Counted from the first letter of the stretch, positions 24,638 through 32,644 are shown. The stretch is 64,000 nucleotides of DNA from Bradyrhizobium lablabi (GCF_018129385.1 NZ_JAFCLN010000001.1:62001-126000); one strand, 5' to 3'. Notes: a model not told the origin generated them from the letters alone. Made by a program: numbers and translations.

Positions 24638-26568
24638 CAGCCCTCCGCCGGATAGATGATCGCAAGCTCGCGCGCGAACTTCTTCTCGATCAGGGCGCGC
24701 CGGACCTTTTGGGTGGCCGTCAGCTCGCCGTCATCGTGGTCGAGTTCTTTTTCAAGGATCGCAAAGCGCCTGATGTTCTCGACCCGGGCAAAGCGCTTGT
24801 TGGTCTCGTTCACGATGCGCTCGACCAGTTCGTGCACCTCGGGCAATTGCGACAGCGACTTGTAGTTGGTGTAGGCGAGCGCCTTGTCGCGGGCCCAGCG
24901 GCCGACATTGTCGTAATCGACCTGAACGATCGCGCCGAGATACTTTTTGGCCTCGCCGACCACGATCGCTTCCTTGATGAACTCGGAATCCTTCAGTGCG
25001 TTCTCGATCTCCGAAGGCGCGATGTTCTTGCCGCCGGCGGTGATGATGATCGCCTTCTTGCGGTCGATCACCGCGATCTCGCCGTTGTCCAGCACCTCGA
25101 CGATGTCGCCGGTGCGCAGCCATCCGCCGATTTCGAGCGAGGCGGTGGAGGCCTTCTCGTCGAGGAAATAGCCTTTGAATACGCCGGGATTCTTCAGGAG
25201 TATCTCGCCGTCGGTGTCGAGCTTCCATTCGGTCAGCGGCATCGGTAGGCCGCAACCGCCGATGCGGTGGTGACCTTCGATCTGGATGAACGCGACGCCG
25301 CCGCTTTCGGTGAGGCCGTAACCTTGCGACACCGGCCGGCCGATGATGTCGAAGAAGCGCAGCGTCTCCGGTGAGATCGATGCGCCGGCGCAGAGCCGGT
25401 GCCGGCTGTAGGCAAAGCCGAGATGCCGCTGCATGTTGCGGAACATGGCGAGGTAGAGCAGGGCATAGGCGAGGGCGTCGAACCATTGTCCGCTGCCATC
25501 CTGCCGGCGGTCCGACAGGGTGCGGCCCCAGGCGAGGCATTTTCTGGTGAACCACTGGCGCAGCCTGCCGCTTTCGCCGAGCCGGAACAGAAAACCCTGC
25601 TGCAGTTTTTCGTAGATGCGCGGCACGCCGACAAAGAAGGTCGGCGCGATCTCGCGGATGTTGAGCGCAACGGTGTCGATCGATTCGGCAAAGCTGACGG
25701 TGCCGCCCAGCACGAGCTGCGTTACGGCGCCGTAGCAGCGCTCCGCGACATGGCAGAGCGGCAGATAGCTTACCGCCTCGAACGGTTTGTCGGATATCCC
25801 GACCATCTCGGCATAGGTCCATGCCGCATAAACGAGATTGCGGTGGGTGAGCATCGCGCCCTTCGGCGGCCCGGTCGTGCCGGAGGTGTAGACGAGGATG
25901 CAGACGTCGTCGGGTGCACCTTGCGAAATCAGCCGGTCGAGCGTGGCTTCCACATCGGGATTGTCCCGCGCAAAGGCGCGGCCGCGTTCGCAGAGCTTTT
26001 CGAACGACATCAATTGCGACTGGCGATAGTTGCGCAAGCCCTTCATGTCGATGCAAACGATGGCTTCCAGTGCCGGCAGGCCCTCATTGTGGCTGATAGC
26101 ATCGAACACCTTGTCGGTCTGCTCCTGGTCACCGGTGATGACCACGCGCGAGCCGGAATGCCGGACGATATATTGCAGCTCGGGCCATGGATTGGTCGGA
26201 TAGATGCCGACCGCGACGGCACCGATCATCTGGGTGCCAAGGTCGGCATAAAACCATTCCGGGGTATTTTCGCCAGCGATCGCGACGCGGTCGCCCGGCT
26301 TGATGCCAAGCGACATCAGCCCCAGCGCGACGGCGCGCGCCGTCTCATAATAATGTCGCCAGGAATGGGGATTCCAGATGCCGTATTCCTTTTCGCGCAG
26401 CGCCAGCCTGTCGCCGTGCATGGCGGCGCGCTGGCGCAGCAATTGCGGAATGGTGATGGACGAATTCTGCAAGGCTGTGCGAAGCGAAGCCGCGCCTGCA
26501 TCCTGCGCCGCTCTCGCCGGGCTCGCGACCGATGGCTGCGCCGTGCGCATGGTGTCGATGGCGGACAT
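24637..26568 (-). CDS. AMP-dependent acyl-CoA synthetase (long-chain/aromatic acid type)
   Basis: A 643-residue ANL-superfamily ligase that activates a carboxylic acid with ATP and CoA. The P-loop-like motif is CILVYTSGTTGPPKGAMLTHRNL. Other landmarks are the adenine-binding YGLTESGG, the GWLRTGDI hinge region and the lysine-bearing KKAIIITAGGKNIAPSEIENAL. Length and pattern match the long-chain fatty-acid ligases (FadD15-like) often found inside HAAT transporter operons. It overlaps the genes on both sides by single-base TGATG junctions, which couples substrate import to CoA activation. Confidence 0.92.
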   Translation of the reverse strand: MSAIDTMRTAQPSVASPARAAQDAGAASLRTALQNSSITIPQLLRQRAAMHGDRLALREKEYGIWNPHSWRHYYETARAVALGLMSLGIKPGDRVAIAGENTPEWFYADLGTQMIGAVAVGIYPTNPWPELQYIVRHSGSRVVITGDQEQTDKVFDAISHNEGLPALEAIVCIDMKGLRNYRQSQLMSFEKLCERGRAFARDNPDVEATLDRLISQGAPDDVCILVYTSGTTGPPKGAMLTHRNLVYAAWTYAEMVGISDKPFEAVSYLPLCHVAERCYGAVTQLVLGGTVSFAESIDTVALNIREIAPTFFVGVPRIYEKLQQGFLFRLGESGRLRQWFTRKCLAWGRTLSDRRQDGSGQWFDALAYALLYLAMFRNMQRHLGFAYSRHRLCAGASISPETLRFFDIIGRPVSQGYGLTESGGVAFIQIEGHHRIGGCGLPMPLTEWKLDTDGEILLKNPGVFKGYFLDEKASTASLEIGGWLRTGDIVEVLDNGEIAVIDRKKAIIITAGGKNIAPSEIENALKDSEFIKEAIVVGEAKKYLGAIVQVDYDNVGRWARDKALAYTNYKSLSQLPEVHELVERIVNETNKRFARVENIRRFAILEKELDHDDGELTATQKVRRALIEKKFARELAIIYPAEG

Positions 26569-27359
26569 CAGGCGCTCGCCTTTGCGGCATCGCTGCGGTG
26601 GCCGCCGAGATAGGCTTCCGCCACCGCCGGATTTTGGCGTACTTCTTGCGGCGTGCCTTCCGCGATCTTGCGGCCGAAATTGAGCACATGCACGCGGTCG
26701 GAAATATCCATCACGATCCGCATCTCGTGCTCGATCATCAGCACGGTGATGCCGAGTTCGTCGCGGATATCGAGCACGAAGCGTGCGATGTCTTCGGTTT
26801 CCTCCTGGTTCATGCCGGAAACCATCTCGTCGAGCAGCAGCAGCTTCGGCTCGCAGGCGAGCGCGCGTGCCAGCTCGACGCGCTTCTGCTGTCCATAGGA
26901 GAGCGTGCCGACGATGGCGTCTCTGATGTGCTCGATCTCGAGGAATTCGATGATGTGCTCGACGCGCTGGCGCGCCGCGATCTCCTCGCGCCTGGTGCGG
27001 CCGATGAACAGCACGGCATCCAGCACGCCCGAGCGCAGATGGGTGTGGCGGCCGGTCAGAATGTTCTCGACCACGGTGCCGTGCTTGAACAGCGCGAGAT
27101 TCTGAAAAGTGCGGCCGATGCCGAGCGCGGCAAAACGCCAGGGCGAGACCATCGAGAGATCGGTGCCGTCGAACACGATGCGGCCGCCGCTAGGCCTCAG
27201 CACGCCCGATATCATGTTGAACAGCGTGGTCTTGCCGGCGCCGTTCGGGCCGATCACGCTACAGATCTCACCTCGCGCCACGCTCAGGCTGACATCGGCG
27301 ACTGCCTGGAGTCCGCCAAAGCGCTTGCCGAGGTTTTCGACGGTGAGAAGAACAGTCAC
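26568..27359 (-). CDS. Branched-chain-type ABC transporter ATP-binding protein (LivG family)
   Basis: A 263-residue ATPase with Walker A GPNGAGKTT, signature GTLSYGQQKRVELARAL, Walker B LLLLDEM, and the LivG-type C-terminus ending AEGTPQEVRQNPAVAEAYLGG. The GTG at 27359 overlaps the LivF stop (GTGA) and has AAGAGG upstream, so it is preferred to a GTG at 27368. The position after Walker B reads DEMVSGMN where most LivG proteins have DEPxAGxN; Asp and Glu are retained, so activity is expected. Confidence 0.92.
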   Translation of the reverse strand: MTVLLTVENLGKRFGGLQAVADVSLSVARGEICSVIGPNGAGKTTLFNMISGVLRPSGGRIVFDGTDLSMVSPWRFAALGIGRTFQNLALFKHGTVVENILTGRHTHLRSGVLDAVLFIGRTRREEIAARQRVEHIIEFLEIEHIRDAIVGTLSYGQQKRVELARALACEPKLLLLDEMVSGMNQEETEDIARFVLDIRDELGITVLMIEHEMRIVMDISDRVHVLNFGRKIAEGTPQEVRQNPAVAEAYLGGHRSDAAKASA

Positions 27360-28210
27360 GACAGCCACCTCTTGCGCCGCTTGTAGTGTTTGACGTCACG
27401 CAGGCTCTTGCGGCCCGAGGAGGAAACGCCGAGATAGAATTCCTGCACGTCCTCATTGGCGGTGAGCTTTTTCGCGGTGCCGTCGAGTACCACGCGGCCG
27501 GTTTCCAGGATGTAGCCGTAGTCCGCGATATCGAGCGCGCGCTGCGCGTTCTGCTCGACCAGCAGCACGGTCATCTTCATCTCGCTGCGCAGGCGCACGA
27601 TCACCTCATAGATGCGGTCGATGATCAGCGGCGCGAGGCCGAGCGAGGGTTCGTCGAGCGCAAGCAGCACGGGATCGGTCATCAGCGCGCGGCCGATCGC
27701 CAGCATCTGCTGCTCGCCGCCGGACATGTAACCCGCGATCTGGTCGCGCCGCTCGAACAGGCGCGGGAACAGCGCAAACACCTTGTCGCGGCGTTCGCGC
27801 GCCTCGGCCCTGGTTTTGGTATAGCCGCCCATCTGCAAATTCTCTTCGATGGTGAGCGCGGGAAACACGCGCCGGCCCTCCGGCACCTGCACGATGCCGC
27901 GGCGCACCAGTTCATCGGGCGGAAGATGATGCACTTCCTCGTCGCGGAAGCGGATCGAGCCGTTCTCGACTTCGCCTTCTTCGGTATGGAGGATGCCGGA
28001 CATTGCCTTGAGCAGCGTCGATTTGCCGGCGCCGTTGGAGCCGAGCAGCGCGACGATGCCGCCTTCGGGAACGGCGATGCTGACGTCGCGGATCGCCTCG
28101 ATCGCACTATCGTAGACAATACGGATGTTGCGGAATTCGAGCAGGATCGATCCGTCGGGTCTTGCATGAGTGGGCGGCACCGGCGCCTGCGCGGGGATCG
28201 TCGTCGGCAT
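27356..28210 (-). CDS. Branched-chain-type ABC transporter ATP-binding protein (LivF family)
   Basis: A 284-residue ATPase with Walker A GSNGAGKST, signature GYMSGGEQQMLAIGRAL, Walker B VLLALDEPSLGLAP, and a LivF-type end (LETGRVVLDGTAKKLTANEDVQEFYLG). About 20 extra residues at each end go beyond the usual LivF length. The C-terminal tail is very basic (HYKRRKRW). It is the second gene of the minus-strand operon, 6 bp after the FAD oxidoreductase. Confidence 0.92.
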   Translation of the reverse strand: MPTTIPAQAPVPPTHARPDGSILLEFRNIRIVYDSAIEAIRDVSIAVPEGGIVALLGSNGAGKSTLLKAMSGILHTEEGEVENGSIRFRDEEVHHLPPDELVRRGIVQVPEGRRVFPALTIEENLQMGGYTKTRAEARERRDKVFALFPRLFERRDQIAGYMSGGEQQMLAIGRALMTDPVLLALDEPSLGLAPLIIDRIYEVIVRLRSEMKMTVLLVEQNAQRALDIADYGYILETGRVVLDGTAKKLTANEDVQEFYLGVSSSGRKSLRDVKHYKRRKRWLS

Positions 28211-28216
28211 CGCGCT

Positions 28217-29530
28217 TCAAGCCCGATTCGGCTGCGGCAAGCGCGGCCGGCTGGCGAGGATCGCATCGGTGACGAGTTTGGCGGTCTCGGCGCAAGCTTG
28301 CGTGCCGCCATTGCCGTACTGCTTGACGGCATCGCCGACGCACCACAGGCCCTCGATCCCGGTCTCGCGCGGCAGGTCGTAACCCGCACAGCTTCGCTGC
28401 GCCGGCCAGTCGTCGCGCATCACGCGGGTGGAAAGGATTTTGGCCTGGCCAAAATTCGGAAACTGCTCGCGCAGATCTTCCAGCGCCAGCGCCACTTCCG
28501 CATCCGAATCGAAGTCGCCGAGCGCGGGCACCGGCACGGCGTAGGCGACATAGAGATTCCAGCCCGGTGGCGCGAGCTCGGGGCAGGTGGCCGACAGATT
28601 GGCCATGTTGCAGAGCCGCCGCGTCTTGCCGAAGGTGACGATGCCGGGGTGAGCGATCAGCGGCTCGCGGCTGGCGATATTGATGACGATGTTGGCGGCC
28701 GGGCGGAGGTCGCGGCGGACCTGCTTGACATAGGCGGGCGGAAACGCAGCTTCGCCGCCAAGCGCAACGGTGGCCTTGGGGCCGGCATTGCTGATGACCA
28801 GGTCGGTATCGATCCTGATTTCGTTGCCGTCGCGGTGCACGGTGACGCCTTCGACACGGCCGTCAGCGCTGTGAATTTTCACCGCCGGCGTTTCGAGCCA
28901 GATGTCGCCATTGCGCCGGATGACGGACGCCAGCGAATTCCAGACCCCGATCGTCCCTTCGGGACAAAAGCCAAAGCGTTTGAACGCGCCCTTGCCGGTG
29001 AAATAGGTGAGAAACGCCCGCGCCGGCAATTCATTGGCATTGCAGGCGAAGATCGCCGCGCAGAGATTGCGGAAGAGGGCGTGCACCGTGGCATTGCTGG
29101 TGTAGGCCTTCAGCCAGTCCTCGGTCGACTGTCGTCCATCCGGCAGATTGCCGGAGCGAGCGTCCGCGAATTTTTCCAGGATGCGCGCGGCCTGTTTTGT
29201 CAGTTGCCCGAGCAGCAGGGACCAGCCGCCGCGGCCGACATCCACCAGCTTGCCGTCGATGAAGAAGGAACTTGCCGGCTCCGGCGCGCGGATGTTGAGG
29301 GGAGCGCCGACGGTGTGGAACGTCTCCTCAAAGACGCCGCCGAATTCGATGGCGATTGCGCCGATATTGACCTTGAAGCCGTCGATTTCCTCGGTCGAGG
29401 CGCGGCCGCCGATCCGCCTTTTGTCGTCGACGACAAGCGTATGCAACCCGGCATGCGCCAGCCGCGCCGCGGCGCAAAGCCCGCCGGCGCCGGCACCGAT
29501 CACGACAGCATCCACCCGTTGCTCGGTCAC
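28217..29530 (-). CDS. FAD-dependent oxidoreductase of the phytoene-desaturase/amine-oxidase type
   Basis: A 437-residue flavoprotein. Its N-terminal dinucleotide-binding motif is DAVVIGAGAGGLCAAARLAHAGLHTLVVD, followed by the RIGGRAST loop typical of the NAD(P)/FAD amine-oxidase clan. The C-terminal FAD contact is GIEGLWCVGDAVKQYGNGGTQACAETAKLV. The GTG at 29530 is chosen because GGGGAGGAG lies just upstream; an upstream start would reach into the leader. It is the first gene of the minus-strand importer operon, so it probably oxidises or desaturates the same imported substrate. Specificity is unknown. Confidence 0.87.
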   Translation of the reverse strand: MTEQRVDAVVIGAGAGGLCAAARLAHAGLHTLVVDDKRRIGGRASTEEIDGFKVNIGAIAIEFGGVFEETFHTVGAPLNIRAPEPASSFFIDGKLVDVGRGGWSLLLGQLTKQAARILEKFADARSGNLPDGRQSTEDWLKAYTSNATVHALFRNLCAAIFACNANELPARAFLTYFTGKGAFKRFGFCPEGTIGVWNSLASVIRRNGDIWLETPAVKIHSADGRVEGVTVHRDGNEIRIDTDLVISNAGPKATVALGGEAAFPPAYVKQVRRDLRPAANIVINIASREPLIAHPGIVTFGKTRRLCNMANLSATCPELAPPGWNLYVAYAVPVPALGDFDSDAEVALALEDLREQFPNFGQAKILSTRVMRDDWPAQRSCAGYDLPRETGIEGLWCVGDAVKQYGNGGTQACAETAKLVTDAILASRPRLPQPNRA

Positions 29531-29600
29531 AGATACTCCTCCCCGTGAGCCGCCGGTTGGTCCCGGGCGTGCCACTGGCTTGTTGGTTCGGAAGGATGAT

Positions 29601-29640
29601 ATTATAATCCGACCGGCCGTTCAAATAATTTTTTGAACGG
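29601..29640 (-). promoter_or_regulatory. Promoter/operator of the importer operon (site B), with an adjoining inverted repeat
   Basis: On the minus strand the sequence reads ATTATTTGAACGG, then CCGGTCGGAT, then a consensus -10 TATAAT (29606-29601), ending 70 bp before the FAD oxidoreductase start. It matches site A at 15251. Overlapping it is a perfect inverted repeat, CCGTTCAAA-TAATTT-TTTGAACGG (29617-29640). The site also lies upstream of the divergent TetR gene, so autoregulation is likely. That the TetR protein binds here is inferred from position and symmetry. Confidence 0.72.
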
Positions 29641-29749
29641 TTCTTGGCAACTGAGCTGGATCAAGGACGGGCGCGGGCCGGGCGGTATGATAGTGAAGCG
29701 GCGAAGAGATTCGGGCGTCCTTGCAGACGGCCGGTCATGAGAGGTCCGT

Positions 29750-30379
29750 ATGGCGCGCACGCGCTCTGAAAACTACGACGATATCCAGCAGGGGATATTG
29801 AATGCGGCCTGCGCGCTGTTCGCGCAGCAAGGATATATGCGCGCGTCCATCGCCGATCTTGCCGATGCCTGCCAGATCTCGCGCGGCGCGCTGTACCACT
29901 ATTTCGATTCCAAGGAAGCGATCCTGTGCGCGATTCTCGACGCGCATGTGCGCCGGATGATCGCCGACGTCGAAACGGCGATGGCGCGGCAAACGAATAA
30001 TCTCGACCGCTTCCGCGCCGCGATCCGTGCCATCGTCGAACTCAACGCGCGTTCGTCCAACGAACAGCGCCTGATCCTGAACGATCTGACGTTCCTGAGC
30101 GAAGCTGAGCAGACAGCCGTCAAGGCGCTGCAACGCCAACTCGTCGATACCGTGTCGGACCTGCTGATCCGGCTCGATACCGAGGGCAGGATCGTCAAGC
30201 GCTCGAAGAAGGTCTACACCATGATGCTGTTCGGCATGCTCAACTTCAGCCACACTTGGTACGATCCCAAGGGCGACATCGCGCCTCAGGAGTTTGCGGA
30301 CATGGTGGTCGACCAGTTCCTGTATGGTTTTACGGCACCGGCCGCAAAAGCGGCGCCCGCCCGCAAGCAGCACGCGTGA
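29750..30379 (+). CDS. TetR/AcrR-family transcriptional regulator
   Basis: A 209-residue repressor-type protein. The N-terminal helix-turn-helix region is ILNAACALFAQQGYMRASIADLADACQISRGALYHYFDSKEAIL. The C-terminal half is a ligand domain matching the TetR C-terminal type common among regulators of acyl-CoA metabolism. It is transcribed divergently from the FAD oxidoreductase/importer operon across a region containing site B. The ligand is probably an acyl-CoA pathway intermediate; this is inferred from the regulated genes. Confidence 0.92.
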   Translation: MARTRSENYDDIQQGILNAACALFAQQGYMRASIADLADACQISRGALYHYFDSKEAILCAILDAHVRRMIADVETAMARQTNNLDRFRAAIRAIVELNARSSNEQRLILNDLTFLSEAEQTAVKALQRQLVDTVSDLLIRLDTEGRIVKRSKKVYTMMLFGMLNFSHTWYDPKGDIAPQEFADMVVDQFLYGFTAPAAKAAPARKQHA

Positions 30380-30501
30380 ATTTCCCGCATCGCAGGCGCC
30401 GATCCGATCGGCTGCTTCGCTCGATCGGCATTTTCCGGTCGACCGGGCCGGATAATTCGGCATAGATTGCGCGCTTCGGGCAACGAGCGAAAGTCGCAAT
30501 C

Positions 30502-31011
30502 ATGTTTCCGCCACCTCTGGTCAAGCTTGAAGAAGTCACCAACCGGCTGCGCGACACGCAAAAGCGCGTCGAGGTCTTGTGGCAGGAGCCGGAGTCGCTC
30601 GCATTCGTGGCGAGGGGCCGCGAATACCGCAGCGAGTTCCACATCAACGACAGTGATGAGTTCACGTACATGATCAAGGGTACGATGAACCTTCATTACC
30701 GCACGCCGGAGGGCAAGGAAGAGATCGTCGTGATCCCGGAAGGCTCGGTCAATTTCATGCCGGCGGGCACGCCGCATTCGCCGCGTTTTCCCCCCGACGC
30801 CTTTGCGCTGATCGTGGAGCGCGGGCGCCGCCAGAACGAGATAGACAAGTTTCAGTGGTTCTGCCCGAAATGCGATCACTTCCTGCACGAGGAAGAGTTC
30901 GTCGTATCCGACTATCGCGCCGATCCGGTCTCGCAGGCGTACCGGAATTTCTTCGAGAACGAGAAGGCCCGCACCTGCTCGTCCTGCGGCAACGTGATGC
31001 CGAAGCCGTAA
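30502..31011 (+). CDS. nbaC: 3-hydroxyanthranilate 3,4-dioxygenase
   Basis: A 169-residue cupin dioxygenase that opens the ring of 3-hydroxyanthranilate to 2-amino-3-carboxymuconate semialdehyde. The Fe(II) ligands are His47, Glu53 and His92 (EFHINDSDEF and AGTPHSPR), and the substrate-binding arginines Arg43 and Arg95 are in place. A bacterial-type rubredoxin-like C-terminus carries Cys121/Cys124 and Cys159/Cys162. The length fits the bacterial enzymes of the kynurenine and 2-nitrobenzoate (nba) pathways. It converges with an ACMSD-like gene and a RidA-fold gene, the next steps of that route. Confidence 0.93.
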   Translation: MFPPPLVKLEEVTNRLRDTQKRVEVLWQEPESLAFVARGREYRSEFHINDSDEFTYMIKGTMNLHYRTPEGKEEIVVIPEGSVNFMPAGTPHSPRFPPDAFALIVERGRRQNEIDKFQWFCPKCDHFLHEEEFVVSDYRADPVSQAYRNFFENEKARTCSSCGNVMPKP

Positions 31012-31019
31012 GACCGGTA

Positions 31020-31114
31020 GAGCATGATCCGGAAAAGTGGAAACCGGTTTTCCGAAAAGATCATGCTCAAACAAGGAGATGAGGTTATGATGCGATTCCT
31101 TGTAATCGCATCAT
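31020..31114. repeat. Intergenic palindromic repeat pair (rhizobial type)
   Basis: Two inverted repeats lie between convergent genes. The first (31020-31068) begins GAGCATGATC and ends GATCATGCTC, with near-symmetrical GGAAAAGTGG/CCGGTTTTCC inside. The second (31087-31114) is ATGATGCGATT-CCTTGT-AATCGCATCAT, a perfect 11-base repeat. The first is of a kind I recognise as widespread in Bradyrhizobium-like genomes. Here the pair may also stop transcription from both sides. Confidence 0.7.
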
Positions 31115-31129
31115 GATCCAGACCGGCGG

Positions 31130-32068
31130 TCAGCCGCGTGCACCGAGCAGACCGATCGCATTGGCGCGCGTGATCGCAGCCAGCGTGTCGGGCCCGACTT
31201 CGTGCGCGCCGAGCGACTTCAGGGCGTTGTCGATGATGACAGGGCCGGCATGCGGATAGTCGCTGCCGAAAACGACATGATCGGCCGCAGCAAAACGCAG
31301 CAGGCCGGGCAGGGTGTAGGAGTCCACCGAGAGCGCGACATCGAAGTAGAGCCGCTTGAGTTCGGCGATGACGCCGTCCGGCACGTTCCTCTTGAAGCGC
31401 TCCTGCGATTCCAGCCGCGCCAGTCTCGCCGCGAGGAAGGGAATCGTGCCTCCGGCATGCGAGAACAGGAACCGGATGTTGCGGTAGCGGGCGAATGTGC
31501 CGTTGAAAAGCATGCCCGCGATGGTCCGCGTCGTGTCGAACGGAAACTCCAGCGAGGCGGCCGGCAATCCGAGGCTTGCCGCCTGCGGTTCCGGCATCGC
31601 CGGATGAACGAAGACGATGGCGGAGCGCCGGTTCAATTCCTCCAGCACGGGTGTGAAGTCGGCTTCGCCAAGATAGCGCCCGGCGTAATTGGTCAGCAGG
31701 CAGAAGCCATCGCAAGACAGGTCGCCGAGGCAGTGGTCGATCTCGCCAAGGCTCGCATCGACGTCCGGCAGCGGCAGCGTTGCGAACGAGCCGAAGCGGC
31801 GCGGATGGTCTTGCATCAGCCTCGCCGCATATTCGTTGCAATGACGCGCCAACGCGGCACGTTCGTCCGGCGCTAATGTGCAGAGGCCGGGGGAGGAGAG
31901 CGAGAGGACCGCAAGTTCGACGGAAGCGCGGTCCATCGCCTCGATCGACTGTTCGGCGCTCCATTGCGGAATTTTGCCGGACACCAGCAGGCCCGCAATC
32001 GCATCCTCGCCGACGCGGTCGACATAGCGTGGCGGCAGGAAATGGTGATGGGTATCGATGACGCGCAT
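31130..32068 (-). CDS. nbaD: Amidohydrolase family protein, ACMSD-like decarboxylase
   Basis: A 312-residue metal-dependent hydrolase-fold protein of the ACMSD (2-amino-3-carboxymuconate-6-semialdehyde decarboxylase) group. The metal motif is DTHHHFLPP at residues 5-13. Later ligands sit in IVFVHPAMP, FLFSHAGG and VFGSDYPH. ACMSD acts directly after 3-hydroxyanthranilate dioxygenase, encoded just across the intergenic repeat. The start at 32068 overlaps the RidA-fold stop (TGATG). Related amidohydrolases act on other 2-hydroxybenzoate-like substrates, so the exact reaction is moderately certain. Confidence 0.8.
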   Translation of the reverse strand: MRVIDTHHHFLPPRYVDRVGEDAIAGLLVSGKIPQWSAEQSIEAMDRASVELAVLSLSSPGLCTLAPDERAALARHCNEYAARLMQDHPRRFGSFATLPLPDVDASLGEIDHCLGDLSCDGFCLLTNYAGRYLGEADFTPVLEELNRRSAIVFVHPAMPEPQAASLGLPAASLEFPFDTTRTIAGMLFNGTFARYRNIRFLFSHAGGTIPFLAARLARLESQERFKRNVPDGVIAELKRLYFDVALSVDSYTLPGLLRFAAADHVVFGSDYPHAGPVIIDNALKSLGAHEVGPDTLAAITRANAIGLLGARG

Positions 32069-32478
32069 CAGGAATGATCGAACATTGCGACGCAATCGAT
32101 TTCCACGTTGACGCCGTCGCGGTGCGGCGTCCCGCCGACGCAGGTCCGCGTCGTTTTCTCTTCGCCGATCTCCTGACGGAAGACCTCGTTGAACTGCTTG
32201 AAATCCCCGACGTCGCGGAGAATGACGCGCATATTGACGACGTTCGAGAAATCGGCGCCCGCGGCGGCAAGAACGTTGCGCAGATTGGCCAGCGTGCGCC
32301 GCGCCTGGACCTCGATGCCGCCCTCGACGACCTGTTTCGTCTCCGGATCGAGCGGGCCCTGTCCGGATACGAAAAGCATGTTGCCGAAGCGGATGGCCTG
32401 GACGATCGGCGACGGCGTGGATCGGTCGGTAAAGCCGGTCACCGGCGCTGCGCTGGATGTTATGATTTTCTTTGGCAT
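32068..32478 (-). CDS. RidA/YjgF-family protein, possible 2-aminomuconate deaminase
   Basis: A 136-residue single-domain RidA-fold protein (MPKKIITSSAAPVTGF, FVSGQGPLDPETKQVVEGGIEVQARRTLANLRNVLAAAGADFSNVVNMRVIL). The start at 32478 has GAGAGGCACG upstream and is preferred to an earlier in-frame start at 32505. By eye-alignment, the arginine that defines imine-deaminating RidA proteins (ARLP motif) is replaced: the segment here reads RTCVGGTPHRDGVNVEI. In the nba pathway the RidA-like NbaF deaminates 2-aminomuconate, and the neighbours make that the leading candidate. The semialdehyde dehydrogenase of the intervening step is not in the window. Confidence 0.82.
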   Translation of the reverse strand: MPKKIITSSAAPVTGFTDRSTPSPIVQAIRFGNMLFVSGQGPLDPETKQVVEGGIEVQARRTLANLRNVLAAAGADFSNVVNMRVILRDVGDFKQFNEVFRQEIGEEKTTRTCVGGTPHRDGVNVEIDCVAMFDHS

Positions 32479-32609
32479 CGTGCCTCTCAAGTTTGAACTT
32501 CGCACGCGTTATAGGCGCATTGCCTACAATCGCTGCAAATTGCGCAAATGCAAGAAGCAGGCAAACAACGAGTTCGCCTGAAACGCGTGTTCTTGCGATT
32601 GCCTGAATG

Positions 32610-32644
32610 TTCGAAGTGCGGTCTTCTTGCAAACTTCGAAGTGT
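32610..32644. repeat. Repeated palindromic half-sites (TTCGAAGTG)
   Basis: TTCGAAGTG occurs at 32610-32618 and again at 32636-32644. TTCGAAGT and its complement ACTTCGAA also make a perfect 8-base inverted repeat spanning 32610-32640. It lies in the divergent promoter region between the RidA-fold gene and the YtcJ-like amidohydrolase gene and is a candidate regulator site. Confidence 0.4.

Noticed and set aside
27386..29548. A 720-codon plus-strand open frame
   Set aside because: It lies antisense to the LivF and FAD oxidoreductase genes, whose protein signatures are unmistakable. Its translation is rich in His, Asp, Arg and Gly with no recognisable domain, as expected for a shadow frame in high-GC DNA.
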